The position numbers and the translations under genes were made by a program. The notes below the pieces were generated by a model. That model searched no databases, had not been told where the DNA came from, and saw nothing but the letters and a program-made list of their open reading frames with translations. DNA of 64,000 nt from NCBI GenBank assembly GCA_050247075.1, contig JBFWUW010000034.1:4995-68994 (forward strand). The letters are read 5' to 3'. Each line of letters begins with the position of its first letter. The stretch's first letter is position 1. This stretch comes from JBFWUW01 sp050247075. GTDB lineage: Bacteria > Planctomycetota > Planctomycetia > Pirellulales > JBFWUW01. This document shows, in pieces, positions 51,232 through 58,682 of the stretch.

Positions 51232-51555
51232 GAGAACCACGAATCGAACGAATCTAACGAATGAAGCTTTTGAGTGGAAACTTGCTGGAGAAATGGAGGC
51301 GGGCGGCGTCTAGAAAAAAGCCGTACCTTCAAATCCTTATTCGTTAGATTCGTTTGATTCGTGGTTCTTCACAGGGCAGATGCGATCCCGCCGTTTTCGG
51401 TCGCGAAGCACAATATGGCATGAATACGGCGTTTTCGCGGCCTCGGCCTCTCACCTGGAACGCCGATTGTCGCCGTCGGAGACGGCTCCTACAGCCAAGT
51501 GCCACCGATGACAACAACTTGCCCGCTATCGTTGCATTATCATCAAATGTAAGGC
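51232..51555 (-). repeat. Composite dispersed element, copy 2 (about 324 bp)
   Basis: Read on the minus strand this matches the element at 4742-5059 in order and length: ACATTTGATGATAATGCAAC with GATAGCGGGC, GGTGGCACTTGGCTGTAG, GCCGTCTCCGACGGC with GACAATCGGCGTT, a diverged middle, CGGGATCG and TGCCCTG. The inner ACCACGAAT module lies at 51234-51367. Its terminal repeats read ACCACGAATCGAACGAAT-CTAACGAAT. Relative to the outer part, the inner module is inverted compared with copy 1. Confidence 0.8.
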
Positions 51556-51645
51556 AAAACTCGATCATCCTTGACGGCGGCGCGGCAGGGACCAAGACTA
51601 GACGGAACTTCATTACACCCGTTGCTATCTGGAAGTCCCACACCG

Positions 51646-52944
51646 ATGCATTGTCCTATTTCTATCCACCGCTGCTGGCCGTATTTGTTGTTTGCTGTCT
51701 TAGCCGTTGCGGCCAGCGGCCGGCCGGCCGATGCGGCGGACGAGTTTGCGCTGCGGGGGGGCGAGACGGTGTTGTTCTTTGGCGACAGCATCACGCAAAA
51801 CGGCGGCTACGTGGACTATGTCGAGGCTTATCTGCGAACCCGGTTTCCCGACCTGCGGTTTGCGGTCATCAACCACGGCATCTCCAGCGAGACGGTCTCG
51901 GGCACTAGCGAGGAAGACCACGATCCACGCCGGCCCGACTCTCATCAGCGGTTCACCCGCGACGTGGCCGAGTGGCGGCCCGATGTCCTGGTAGCCTGCT
52001 TTGGCATGAATGACGGCAACTACCATCCTTTCGAACCGGAGCGGTTCGAGGCCTATCAGGCTGGCATACGCCGATTGCTGGCCCGTGCCCGCGACGAAGC
52101 CGGCGGCCCGCGGGTGACACTGATGACGCCCCCCCCTTACGACCCCTACTTTCGCAAGGTCTACGACCCCAACGCCAAGTCCTTTGGCTACAAGTACGCC
52201 GCGATCGACTACGACGAGACGTTGCGGCGGTACAGCGAATGGCTGCTCTCGCTGCGAGAAACGGACTTGCCGATTGTCGATCTGCACGGCACCATGAATG
52301 AGCATGTGCGGCAGCGGCGGCAGTCCACCGTCAGCTTTACGCTCTCGCCCGATGCCGTCCACCCCAACCCCACGGGCCACCTGCTGATGGCCAGCCAGTT
52401 GTTGCTGGCCTGGCATGCGCCCGCCGAGGTATCCGTGGCCGAACTGGACGGCGAAGCCATGCGCGTGCTGTCGGGCGAGATCGACGATTGGAAACGCCAG
52501 GACGACGGCTTTAGCTTTACCTGGCAAACCAAACTCCCCTGGCCGGCCGATTCCCGCTGCGATCAAGAGTCGATCACACTGGAACAAATCCCCCAGCGGT
52601 TGAACCGCCAAACGCTTGTCGTCAAAAACGTCCCCGCCGCCCGCTACCGGTTGATGGCGGGCGACGATAAACTATCGATCGCCACGCGCGAGGAATTGGC
52701 GGCCGGCATCAACCTGAGCTCCTTGGCCCGGCTCCCATCCACCGTGCGGGCGCAAGAGGTGCTAAAACTGGTGCAGGAACGCAATCGCCTGCGGTACGAC
52801 TCGTGGCGCAAACGCATTCTGGGCCAAGAGGGAACCGCCGAACTGGGCAAAGCGGAGCGCCGCGCGGCCATGCTCGACGAAGAACTGGCCGAGCTGTGCC
52901 AGCCGATAAAGCTAGACCTGCGCCTGATAGCCGTTGCGGATTGA
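51646..52944 (+). CDS. Secreted SGNH/GDSL-type hydrolase
   Basis: A 432-aa protein with a signal peptide (YLLFAVLAVAASGRPADA) when started at ATG 51646. The SGNH blocks are present: block I VLFFGDSITQNGG with the nucleophile Ser, block II Gly in NHGISSETVSG, block III FGMNDGNYH with Asn, and block V DAVHPNPTGHLLMA with Asp and His. A further 170 residues follow the catalytic domain, including AAGINLSSLARLP and a helical end. Enzymes of this class are esterases or carbohydrate deacetylases. The substrate is unknown. Confidence 0.88.
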   Translation: MHCPISIHRCWPYLLFAVLAVAASGRPADAADEFALRGGETVLFFGDSITQNGGYVDYVEAYLRTRFPDLRFAVINHGISSETVSGTSEEDHDPRRPDSHQRFTRDVAEWRPDVLVACFGMNDGNYHPFEPERFEAYQAGIRRLLARARDEAGGPRVTLMTPPPYDPYFRKVYDPNAKSFGYKYAAIDYDETLRRYSEWLLSLRETDLPIVDLHGTMNEHVRQRRQSTVSFTLSPDAVHPNPTGHLLMASQLLLAWHAPAEVSVAELDGEAMRVLSGEIDDWKRQDDGFSFTWQTKLPWPADSRCDQESITLEQIPQRLNRQTLVVKNVPAARYRLMAGDDKLSIATREELAAGINLSSLARLPSTVRAQEVLKLVQERNRLRYDSWRKRILGQEGTAELGKAERRAAMLDEELAELCQPIKLDLRLIAVAD

Positions 52945-52947
52945 GTA

Positions 52948-53118
52948 GGGTGGGACAAGCGGCCATTGGCCTTTCCTTGAAACACGGTTTATCCGCGATG
53001 TCCCACCATTCCCGCCACCATTTCTGTAGAAGCAGATTTCATAACCGATCACCGGCGCCGGTGGGACATCGCGGGCGAGCCGCAATTAAGTGGACCACCC
53101 ATATCCGCTTGTCCCACC
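52948..53118. repeat. Four-arm nested inverted repeat filling a convergent gap
   Basis: GGTGGGACAAGCGG (52949-52962) pairs with CCGCTTGTCCCACC (53105-53118). Inside it, CCGCGATGTCCCACC (52993-53007) pairs with GGTGGGACATCGCGG (53060-53074). The outer and inner arms share GGTGGGACA. The structure occupies almost the whole 181-bp gap between the convergent SGNH and methyltransferase genes and might act as a two-way terminator. Confidence 0.9.
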
Positions 53119-53125
53119 GTACCAT

Positions 53126-53782
53126 TCACCCCCCCGGCAATTCGCCAAACCGCACGTGATGCACCCAGGCGGGCGGAAAGTTCAGCCAGACGCCGTCGCG
53201 ATGGATTTCGTGTCCGTTGAGGACCTGTCCGAGAGCCTGGCCGACCTCGCGCAGCCGCTGCCGTTCGCCCCGGCCGCTGACCACCGATCGCGCCGGGCGG
53301 ACCGCCATGTACTCAAAGAACGACAGCGTCCCCCCCGGCATCAGCAGCCGCGTAAACGATTGCAAAATTCGCTGCACCACATCGGCCGGAAAATTATTCA
53401 GCGGCAAGCCCGACACGATGACCTGGTAGGTTGGCTCTTGGGGCAGTTCTTGCACCGGCAAATGAATCACGCGGCTGCGGGACGCGGCAGGCAAATAGGC
53501 CGGATCACTTTCAAATCGTCGCCGCAGATGGTCGACAAAGGCGTCATTCAACTCCACCAGGTCAAACTGGTCTTCCTGGTGCAGGCGGGGCAAGATGGCG
53601 CTCGTCACCGCGCCGGTTCCGGGGCCGACTTCCAACACGCGTTTGGGGCCGGGCGTTTCGCCTACGTACCTGGCAAGAGCCGCCGCCAGCCGTTTGCCGC
53701 TGGGAGCCACGGCACCTGTCGTCTCGAAATTGCGCAAGAACTCACGAAAGAAAATCCGGCGACCCGAGGGAGAACGCGACAT
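53126..53782 (-). CDS. Class I SAM-dependent methyltransferase, PmtA/OlsG-like
   Basis: A 218-aa soluble enzyme. The start ATG 53782 is chosen over GTG 53794. The N-terminus RRIFFREFLRNFETTGAVAPSGKRLAAAL is typical of phospholipid/ornithine-lipid N-methyltransferases. SAM motif I is VLEVGPGTGAVTSAIL, then DLVELNDAFVDHLRRRF, VIVSGLPLNNFPADVVQRIL and GGTLSFFEYMAVR. Planctomycetes make methylated ornithine lipids, with OlsG described in Singulisphaera; the match here is by resemblance only. A glycerophosphodiesterase gene lies upstream on the same strand beyond CCCTCTCCC hairpins. Confidence 0.82.
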   Translation of the reverse strand: MSRSPSGRRIFFREFLRNFETTGAVAPSGKRLAAALARYVGETPGPKRVLEVGPGTGAVTSAILPRLHQEDQFDLVELNDAFVDHLRRRFESDPAYLPAASRSRVIHLPVQELPQEPTYQVIVSGLPLNNFPADVVQRILQSFTRLLMPGGTLSFFEYMAVRPARSVVSGRGERQRLREVGQALGQVLNGHEIHRDGVWLNFPPAWVHHVRFGELPGG

Positions 53783-53794
53783 CAAAAGCCCCAC

Positions 53795-53910
53795 TTTCTC
53801 CCTCTCCCCCTGGGAGAGGGCCGGGGTGAGGGTTGCATCGCAATTGCGAATCGTTCGTAGTATCCCCTCTCCCCAACCCTTCCCCGGAGTACCGGGAGAG
53901 GGAGCTTGAA
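53795..53910. repeat. Two CCCTCTCCC-type hairpins between lipid-related genes
   Basis: CCTCTCCCCCTGGGAGAGGG with CCGGGGTGAGGG (53800-53832), and CCCTCTCCCC...CCGGAGTACCGGGAGAGGG (53870-53902). Same family as at 18570 and 47639. Confidence 0.75.
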
Positions 53911-53934
53911 GCAGAAGTCAATTCGGACCATATC

Positions 53935-54588
53935 CTAAGCCTTTCTGGGCAGCAGTGGCGGATGGTCGGTAATCACGCCGTCCAAGCCCCAATCGACACA
54001 CTGCTGGTGTTCCGCCGCGGTCTCCACGCCATACACAAAACTTCGCAATCCCGCGGAACGGGCCTGGGCCAGCACCTCGGCATCCAAGAACTCGTAATGC
54101 CAGACAATTGTCTTTACGCCCCGCGACCAGTCGGGATACAAGGCCCGCGCGTCGCACGGCCGATGGCACATCAAGACGCCGTAGTCGCCTTCAACCTGGC
54201 TGGCAACTTGCCGCACCACGGTATGCCAGAACGAAATCACCACCAAACGGTGCGTGGCCCCGTAGCGGCGCACGGCGGCAACCGCGGCTGGGGCGGCGTC
54301 GGGCGTCTTGACCTCCAACAGCCACAGCCCAGCGGCCGATTGCTGTAGAGCTTCGTCCAACGTCGGAACGGCATAGCCGGCCTGTTGGGCCAACTCGGCG
54401 CGGGTCACGGCGCAAATGGGGCGGCCATCGGGGGCGACCCGGTCGTGGTACAACACGGTCGCGCCATCCGCCGAGATACGCAGGTCGGTCTCGATGCCGT
54501 CCACGCCCAACCGGCGCGCCGCCTCAAACGCGGCTAATGTGTTCTCGGGTGCTTCGGCGTGGAAGCCGCGATGCGCGATCACAAGCAT
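53935..54588 (-). CDS. Glycerophosphodiester phosphodiesterase
   Basis: A 217-aa GDPD, hydrolysing glycerophosphodiesters to glycerol-3-phosphate and an alcohol. Motifs are IAHRGFHAEAPENTLAAFEAA with catalytic His and the calcium-site Glu, DGIETDLRISADGATVLYHDRV with the second His, LLEVKTPDA, and the C-terminal SAGLRSFVYGVETAAEHQQCVDWGLDGVITDHP. It is shorter than E. coli UgpQ (247 aa) and has no signal peptide, so it is cytoplasmic. It may act in lipid turnover. Confidence 0.93.
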   Translation of the reverse strand: MLVIAHRGFHAEAPENTLAAFEAARRLGVDGIETDLRISADGATVLYHDRVAPDGRPICAVTRAELAQQAGYAVPTLDEALQQSAAGLWLLEVKTPDAAPAAVAAVRRYGATHRLVVISFWHTVVRQVASQVEGDYGVLMCHRPCDARALYPDWSRGVKTIVWHYEFLDAEVLAQARSAGLRSFVYGVETAAEHQQCVDWGLDGVITDHPPLLPRKA

Positions 54589-54709
54589 GTCGGGCTATTC
54601 CACCAAGGGCGGCAATTTCACGGCCATCGCGCACGAACCGGCGCGAAAGCAAGGTATCATAAATAACAGGCAGAGTCAGCAGCCGAGTGCTTAACCGGAG
54701 ACATGTACG

Positions 54710-55972
54710 ATGCAGCTCAAGATTTGCCGCGGCCTGGTCTTGCTGGCCTTGCTGGCGCTGCCCGGCTGGCGCGGCGGTGAGTTGGGTGCCGAAGAGCCCC
54801 AGCGTGTGGCGGCAATCGTCAGCACTTATTACCACAATTCGCATGCCGATCTGATTGTGGGGCGGCTGTTGCAATCGCATACGCTGGACGGCCAGGGACG
54901 CTTTCCCAATCTCAAGCTGGTCTCGCTGTATATCGATCAAGAGCCGCCGCCGGGCCGGCCCGAGAACACCCGCGCGTTAATGGCGCAACACAACGTGCCG
55001 ATCCACAAGACCATTCGCGATGCCTTGGAGTTGGGCACCGGCAAGCTGGCGGTTGATGGCGTGCTGCTGGTCGCCGAGCATGGCCAGTACCCGGTCTCGG
55101 TGACGGGGCAGATGGTATACCCCAAGCGGCAAATGTTCGCCGAGATCGCCACGGTTTGCGAGCGCAGCGGACGAAGCGTGCCGGTCTTTGTCGATAAACA
55201 CCTGGCCGACAACTGGCGGGATGCCAAATGGCTGTACGACGAAGCCGCGCGGCTAGAAATTCCATTGATGGCGGGCAGTTCGGTGCCGCAGACCTGGCGA
55301 TTTCCCGCCACTGACGTGCCGCGCGATGCCCAACTGCGCGAGATCTTCATGTTCTCGTACCACACGTTGGATGCCTACGGCTTCCACGCCTTGGAGACCT
55401 TGCAAGCCCTGGCCGAGCGCCGCGCCGGCGGCGAAACCGGAATTCGCCGCGTGCAAACCGTGACGGGCGATGGTGTCTGGCAGGCCCTGGAGCAACAACA
55501 GTTCGACAGGCGGCTGTTCGACGCGGCCTTATCGCGGCTGAAACTTCCTCCACCCACGGAACCTCCCTTGCGCGAGCAAGTCCCCGAGCCGGTGCTATGG
55601 CGCATCGAGTACGAAGACGGGCTGCTGGCGACGGTCCTCACGCTCAACATAGCCGTCAAGGAGTGGGCCGCGGCCTGGCGCGATGCCGACGGCAACATCG
55701 ACTCGACCTTGTTCTGGACGCAAGAATTCCGCCCGCTGGGGCATTTCTCGTTTCAAGTCGATGGCATCGACGAATTCATCCACACCGGCCAACCGCCGTG
55801 GCCCGCCGAGCGGACCTTGCTGACCAGCGGATTGCTGGACGAGCTGCTCCTCTCCCAACGCGACGGCGGCCAGACGCGCCAAACCCCGCACCTCAAACTC
55901 ACCTACCGCAGCGACTGGAACTGGAAAAAACCACCCGACCCGCCCCCAGATCGCCCGCTGAATGGTGAATAG
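54710..55972 (+). CDS. Secreted protein of unknown function, planctomycete-type
   Basis: A 420-aa protein with a signal peptide (MQLKICRGLVLLALLALPGW...GAEE). The N-terminal domain (RVAAIVSTYYHNSHADLIVGRLL, LKLVSLYIDQEPPGRP-like, VDGVLLVAEHGQYP) suggests a Rossmann-like alpha/beta fold with His-rich motifs HNSHAD and EHGQYP. The middle has VPVFVDKHLADNWRDAKWLYDEA and YGFHALETLQALAERRAGGETG. I recall similar proteins in planctomycetes and acidobacteria, without known function. The C-terminus is Pro-rich. Confidence 0.72.
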   Translation: MQLKICRGLVLLALLALPGWRGGELGAEEPQRVAAIVSTYYHNSHADLIVGRLLQSHTLDGQGRFPNLKLVSLYIDQEPPPGRPENTRALMAQHNVPIHKTIRDALELGTGKLAVDGVLLVAEHGQYPVSVTGQMVYPKRQMFAEIATVCERSGRSVPVFVDKHLADNWRDAKWLYDEAARLEIPLMAGSSVPQTWRFPATDVPRDAQLREIFMFSYHTLDAYGFHALETLQALAERRAGGETGIRRVQTVTGDGVWQALEQQQFDRRLFDAALSRLKLPPPTEPPLREQVPEPVLWRIEYEDGLLATVLTLNIAVKEWAAAWRDADGNIDSTLFWTQEFRPLGHFSFQVDGIDEFIHTGQPPWPAERTLLTSGLLDELLLSQRDGGQTRQTPHLKLTYRSDWNWKKPPDPPPDRPLNGE

Positions 55973-56086
55973 AGAGGAAAGTATGAAGGCGGAAGGATGA
56001 AGGATGAAAAAAGCCATCAGCGGAGAATCTGTCAGCCATCAGCTTGCTGCTAATAGCTGATGGCTGACAGCTTCTCCGCTATTGCC
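55973..56086. repeat. Heptad tracts, including an inverted TCAGCCATCAGC pair
   Basis: GAAGGCGGAAGGATGAAGGA is followed by AAGCCATCAGCGGAGAATC, GTCAGCCATCAGC and CTGATGGCTGACAGCTTCTC. The last two form an inverted repeat around GCTGCTAATAGC. It fills the gap between convergent genes. Confidence 0.75.
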
Positions 56087-57172
56087 TCACCCCACCTTCT
56101 TCAACTTCGTCACCCGGCCCGTCGGTACCCATTCCACAACAAAGATGTTGCCTTCTTTGTCAAAACAGGCATCGTGCGGGTGGATGAAGCGGCCGTTTTC
56201 CCAGCGGGCCGGTTGGCCGCGCATGGTGAATTTCATGTCGTCCAGAACGAGCTTGGTCCATTCCGGGTCGTAACCCAGATGGATGATCGGCTGGTTCTCC
56301 CGGTCCATGATCGTGACGCGGGCGTGCAGATCGGGAACCAGCAATTCGCTGCCGCGGATATCAAAATGGGCCGGAAAACTGACCCCCTCCACGATCCGCA
56401 AGAACTGGCCGTCCAACGTAAAGTATTGCAGGCGGGCGTTGGCCCGGTCGGCGACGACCAGTTCGGCTTCGCGGCCGGGGCGGTTGTCGAGCCATAGCCC
56501 GTGCGGTGTTTTCATCTTGCCTGGTTCGCTCCCCTCGCCGCCCCAAGTGCGGACCCATTTGGCATTCTTGTCGTACTGGTGGATGTAATGGGCACCGTAG
56601 CCATCGGCAATGTAAAAACCGCCGTCGGGTGCAAAGGCCACGTTGGTCGGCGAGTACTTGGTGTCGGGCTGGTAGACGCCCGGCTCTTGAGGGACGGTGA
56701 TCTCCCACACATGTTCACCCAGCAGGTTCGTCTTGACCGTGACACCGTGGAACACATCGCAAAGGTATAAGAACTCCTCGGCATTTTCCTTACGGATGTC
56801 GATGCCGTGGCCTCCCTGGTGGTACTCTTTGCCAAACGAGCGGACAAACTTGCCGTCGGCGTCAAAAACGCCGATCGCATCGACCGGCTCGGGCGTCTTG
56901 GAACGGTGCTTGATGTAGACCAGGCCCTCCTCATCGATGGCCACGCCGTGGGTTTCGGCCCATACCCAGCCGTCGGGCAGTTCGCCCCAGCCGTGGTGGC
57001 ACTCGTAGGTATGCTCGCCAGAACCAATCACGGCCGGCTTGCTGCCCGATTTGTTCTCCGCCCCCAAGATCGTCGGGCCGGCATAGGCAGCCAAGGCCGC
57101 GGCGGTGCCGGCCTTGATGAATGAACGGCGCGAAGCGGCGGAGGATTTTGTCGTACGGTCATCGTGGGACAT
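56087..57172 (-). CDS. Tat-exported NHL-repeat beta-propeller protein
   Basis: A 361-aa protein. The ATG at 57172 has AGGA 8 bases upstream and places a twin-arginine signal (SRRSFIKAGTAAALAAYAG). The body has NHL-type blades: HGVAIDEEGLVYIKHR, DAIGVFDADGKFVRSFGKEY, PTNVAFAPDGGFYIADGYGAHYIHQYD, WGGEGSEPGKMKTPHGLWLD, LVVADRANARLQYFTLDGQFL and HPHDACFDKEGNIFVVEWVPTGRVTKL. NHL propellers bind ligands, and some (peptidyl amidoglycolate lyases) are enzymes. The role here is unknown. It stands alone. Confidence 0.88.
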   Translation of the reverse strand: MSHDDRTTKSSAASRRSFIKAGTAAALAAYAGPTILGAENKSGSKPAVIGSGEHTYECHHGWGELPDGWVWAETHGVAIDEEGLVYIKHRSKTPEPVDAIGVFDADGKFVRSFGKEYHQGGHGIDIRKENAEEFLYLCDVFHGVTVKTNLLGEHVWEITVPQEPGVYQPDTKYSPTNVAFAPDGGFYIADGYGAHYIHQYDKNAKWVRTWGGEGSEPGKMKTPHGLWLDNRPGREAELVVADRANARLQYFTLDGQFLRIVEGVSFPAHFDIRGSELLVPDLHARVTIMDRENQPIIHLGYDPEWTKLVLDDMKFTMRGQPARWENGRFIHPHDACFDKEGNIFVVEWVPTGRVTKLKKVG

Positions 57173-57257
57173 GGCGGTAATCCTGGGCAATAAGCGGTTC
57201 ATTCGGCGATGCGAGAGGCGGCGCAATAGGATCACTATTACTCTGCCCATCAAGCCG
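57173..57257. other. Short gap upstream of the NHL protein
   Basis: About 85 bp with no feature beyond the likely promoter of the NHL gene. A mobile-looking inverted-repeat element follows. Confidence 0.35.
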
Positions 57258-57410
57258 AGGCAAGCGCAGGCAATTGAAGATCATGCAATGATGCGAACCG
57301 ACGATCGCACCCTACGCCGAAGGCGTTTCATAATCCAGCCCAGCGGCTGGGTTGTAGAACGCCTTCGGCGTACAGTCACTGCATTATCTTCAATTGTCTA
57401 AGGCAAGCGC
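57258..57410. repeat. Small inverted-repeat element flanked by 10-bp direct repeats
   Basis: A perfect direct repeat AGGCAAGCGC lies at 57258-57267 and 57401-57410. Just inside are 21-bp inverted ends with two mismatches: CAATTGAAGATCATGCAATG (from 57271) and the complement of CTGCATTATCTTCAATTG (to 57396). The centre is a long palindrome, CGCCGAAGGCGTTTCATAAT with CCAGCCCAGC/GCTGGGTTG and GAACGCCTTCGGCG. No protein is encoded. The layout looks like a non-autonomous insertion with target duplication. Confidence 0.8.
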
Positions 57411-57490
57411 CCGACTGTTGATTTACGAAATGGCTTTGCTATGCTGTCCAGCGATTTAAGGCGGGGAATCGCGAACGGGAGAATAGAACG

Positions 57491-57811
57491 ATGTATTGCC
57501 GTACGTGCGGCCAGCAACTGGCCGAGAATGCCGCTGCCTGCACGGCGTGCGGCGTCCCACCAGATGCCGGAAAAAAGTTCTGCCAGGCGTGCTGTGCCGA
57601 GACAAACCCCGCGGCCATCATGTGCGTGAAGTGCGGGGTTGCGTTGAGTTCACCTTCTTTCCTTGGAGTCTTGAGCATGTCCGACCCCTCTAACAAAGCC
57701 ATTTTCGCGGGCCTGAACCAGACCGGCTTGATCGCATTCATTATCCTATTGCTGGTTTGCCTGCCACTCTGCTGGCTCCCCTGGGTCATCAAGTCGTGCA
57801 AAGGCTCGTAA
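57491..57811 (+). CDS. Double zinc-ribbon membrane protein
   Basis: A 106-aa protein. Two zinc ribbons are visible: CRTCGQQLAENAAACTACG near the N-terminus, and FCQACCAETNPAAIMCVKCG. A linker with SMSDPSNKAI leads to one membrane segment (LIAFIILLLVCLPLCWLPWVI) and a short basic end. The layout is like zinc-ribbon/TM2-type membrane proteins; the role is unknown. It overlaps the next gene by about 16 bases. Confidence 0.75.
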   Translation: MYCRTCGQQLAENAAACTACGVPPDAGKKFCQACCAETNPAAIMCVKCGVALSSPSFLGVLSMSDPSNKAIFAGLNQTGLIAFIILLLVCLPLCWLPWVIKSCKGS

Positions 57812-58188
57812 GCAAGGCCATCACGAACATCGGGCGCACTTTTGCGCTGGCCTTGTTCGTGGTGTATTGCCTGTGGAATCTTTTTTGGATCTGCCAGTGG
57901 CGGATTCCGCCGTCGTTGTTCTTGGCTTTCACATCGCTCCCCTGTCCAACCACCGGTTGTACGCGCAGCGTGGTCAGCCTGCTGAACGGTGATGTGGTGG
58001 AATCGTGGCGCTGGAATCCGTTGACGATTCCCATCATCGTGCTGTTCTGTGCAACGCTGGGCTGCTTGGTCTGCCGCGCGGCGGCGAGAAAGCCGCTGCT
58101 GTTGCCCGGAAAATTTCTAACAGCCTGGGGCGGGCTGCTGGGACTGGCGTGGGCCTGCAAACTGCTCGGTAACCCCAGCTATTGGTAG
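57796..58188 (+). CDS. DUF2752 family membrane protein
   Basis: A 130-aa protein with a GTG start at 57796 overlapping the previous gene; ATG 57757 is the alternative. Three membrane segments are seen. The DUF2752 signature is CPTTGCTRSVVSLLNGDVVESWRWNPL, matching the usual CPxCGxTR...L..GD...A...NPL. These small proteins are common next to zinc-ribbon/TM2 proteins in planctomycetes and bacteroidetes. Function is unknown. Confidence 0.85.
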   Translation: MQRLVSKAITNIGRTFALALFVVYCLWNLFWICQWRIPPSLFLAFTSLPCPTTGCTRSVVSLLNGDVVESWRWNPLTIPIIVLFCATLGCLVCRAAARKPLLLPGKFLTAWGGLLGLAWACKLLGNPSYW

Positions 58189-58213
58189 CGGCCAACAGCC
58201 CCGTTCGGAATAA

Positions 58214-58284
58214 TTCCCCAGGAAGGATTCGAACCTTCACTAAGTGGTCCAGAGCCACTCGTGCTACCGTTACACCACCGGGGA
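58214..58284 (-). tRNA. tRNA-Gln (anticodon CUG)
   Basis: A 71-nt cloverleaf on the minus strand. The acceptor stem TCCCCGG/CTGGGGA includes a U1-A72 pair, as in other glutamine tRNAs. The anticodon arm AGTGG-CTCTGGA-CCACT gives anticodon CTG with U33, and the T arm GAAGG-TTCGAAT-CCTTC is canonical. The discriminator is A, and the 3' CCA is not encoded. Confidence 0.95.
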
Positions 58285-58479
58285 TCGGTGTCATTCCCTT
58301 CCGACCACGTCCGCTTCTTAACCTGCTTACGCGACACGGGTTGCCGGGCGGGGGTTCGGTCTTCGCCCGTGCTTCTCAGGACGTAAGATTAGGCGTCGGT
58401 TGGCGATAGGTCAAGGGCGGTGTCGGCCGTCAGGCATTCGAAGATTATGCGCGGCCGCGGCCCGCGAATACCACAGGGA

Positions 58480-58630
58480 CGGGCAGGCAATTAAAGATAA
58501 TAAACCACGAATCGAACGAATAAGGATTCGAAGGTACGAACAATTCTAGTCGCCGGCTGGCCCCCATGCTCGAAACAAGTGTCCGCTCGGGAGACTCATT
58601 CGTTAGATTCGTTCGATTCGTGGTTCTCAC
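58480..58630 (-). repeat. Third copy of the ACCACGAAT inverted-repeat module
   Basis: The inner module of the 320-bp composite recurs alone at 58503-58627: AACCACGAATCGAACGAATA on the left and TTCGTTAGATTCGTTCGATT with CGTGGTT on the right. The inside matches copy 2 in parts (AAGGATTCGAAGGTACG, TCTAG). It is preceded by GGCAATTAAAGATAAT, a trace of the outer segment. It sits between the tRNA and bioD. Confidence 0.8.
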
Positions 58631-58682
58631 CTTGCCTCCGCTTCTTAGCGCCGCGGATTCAAGCCGCGGGCCGCGGCCCCCT

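Noticed and set aside
58480..58630. Integrated element or att site next to tRNA-Gln
   Set aside because: The element is about 200 bp from the tRNA 3' end and does not duplicate tRNA sequence; no integrase is adjacent, and the same module occurs away from tRNAs.
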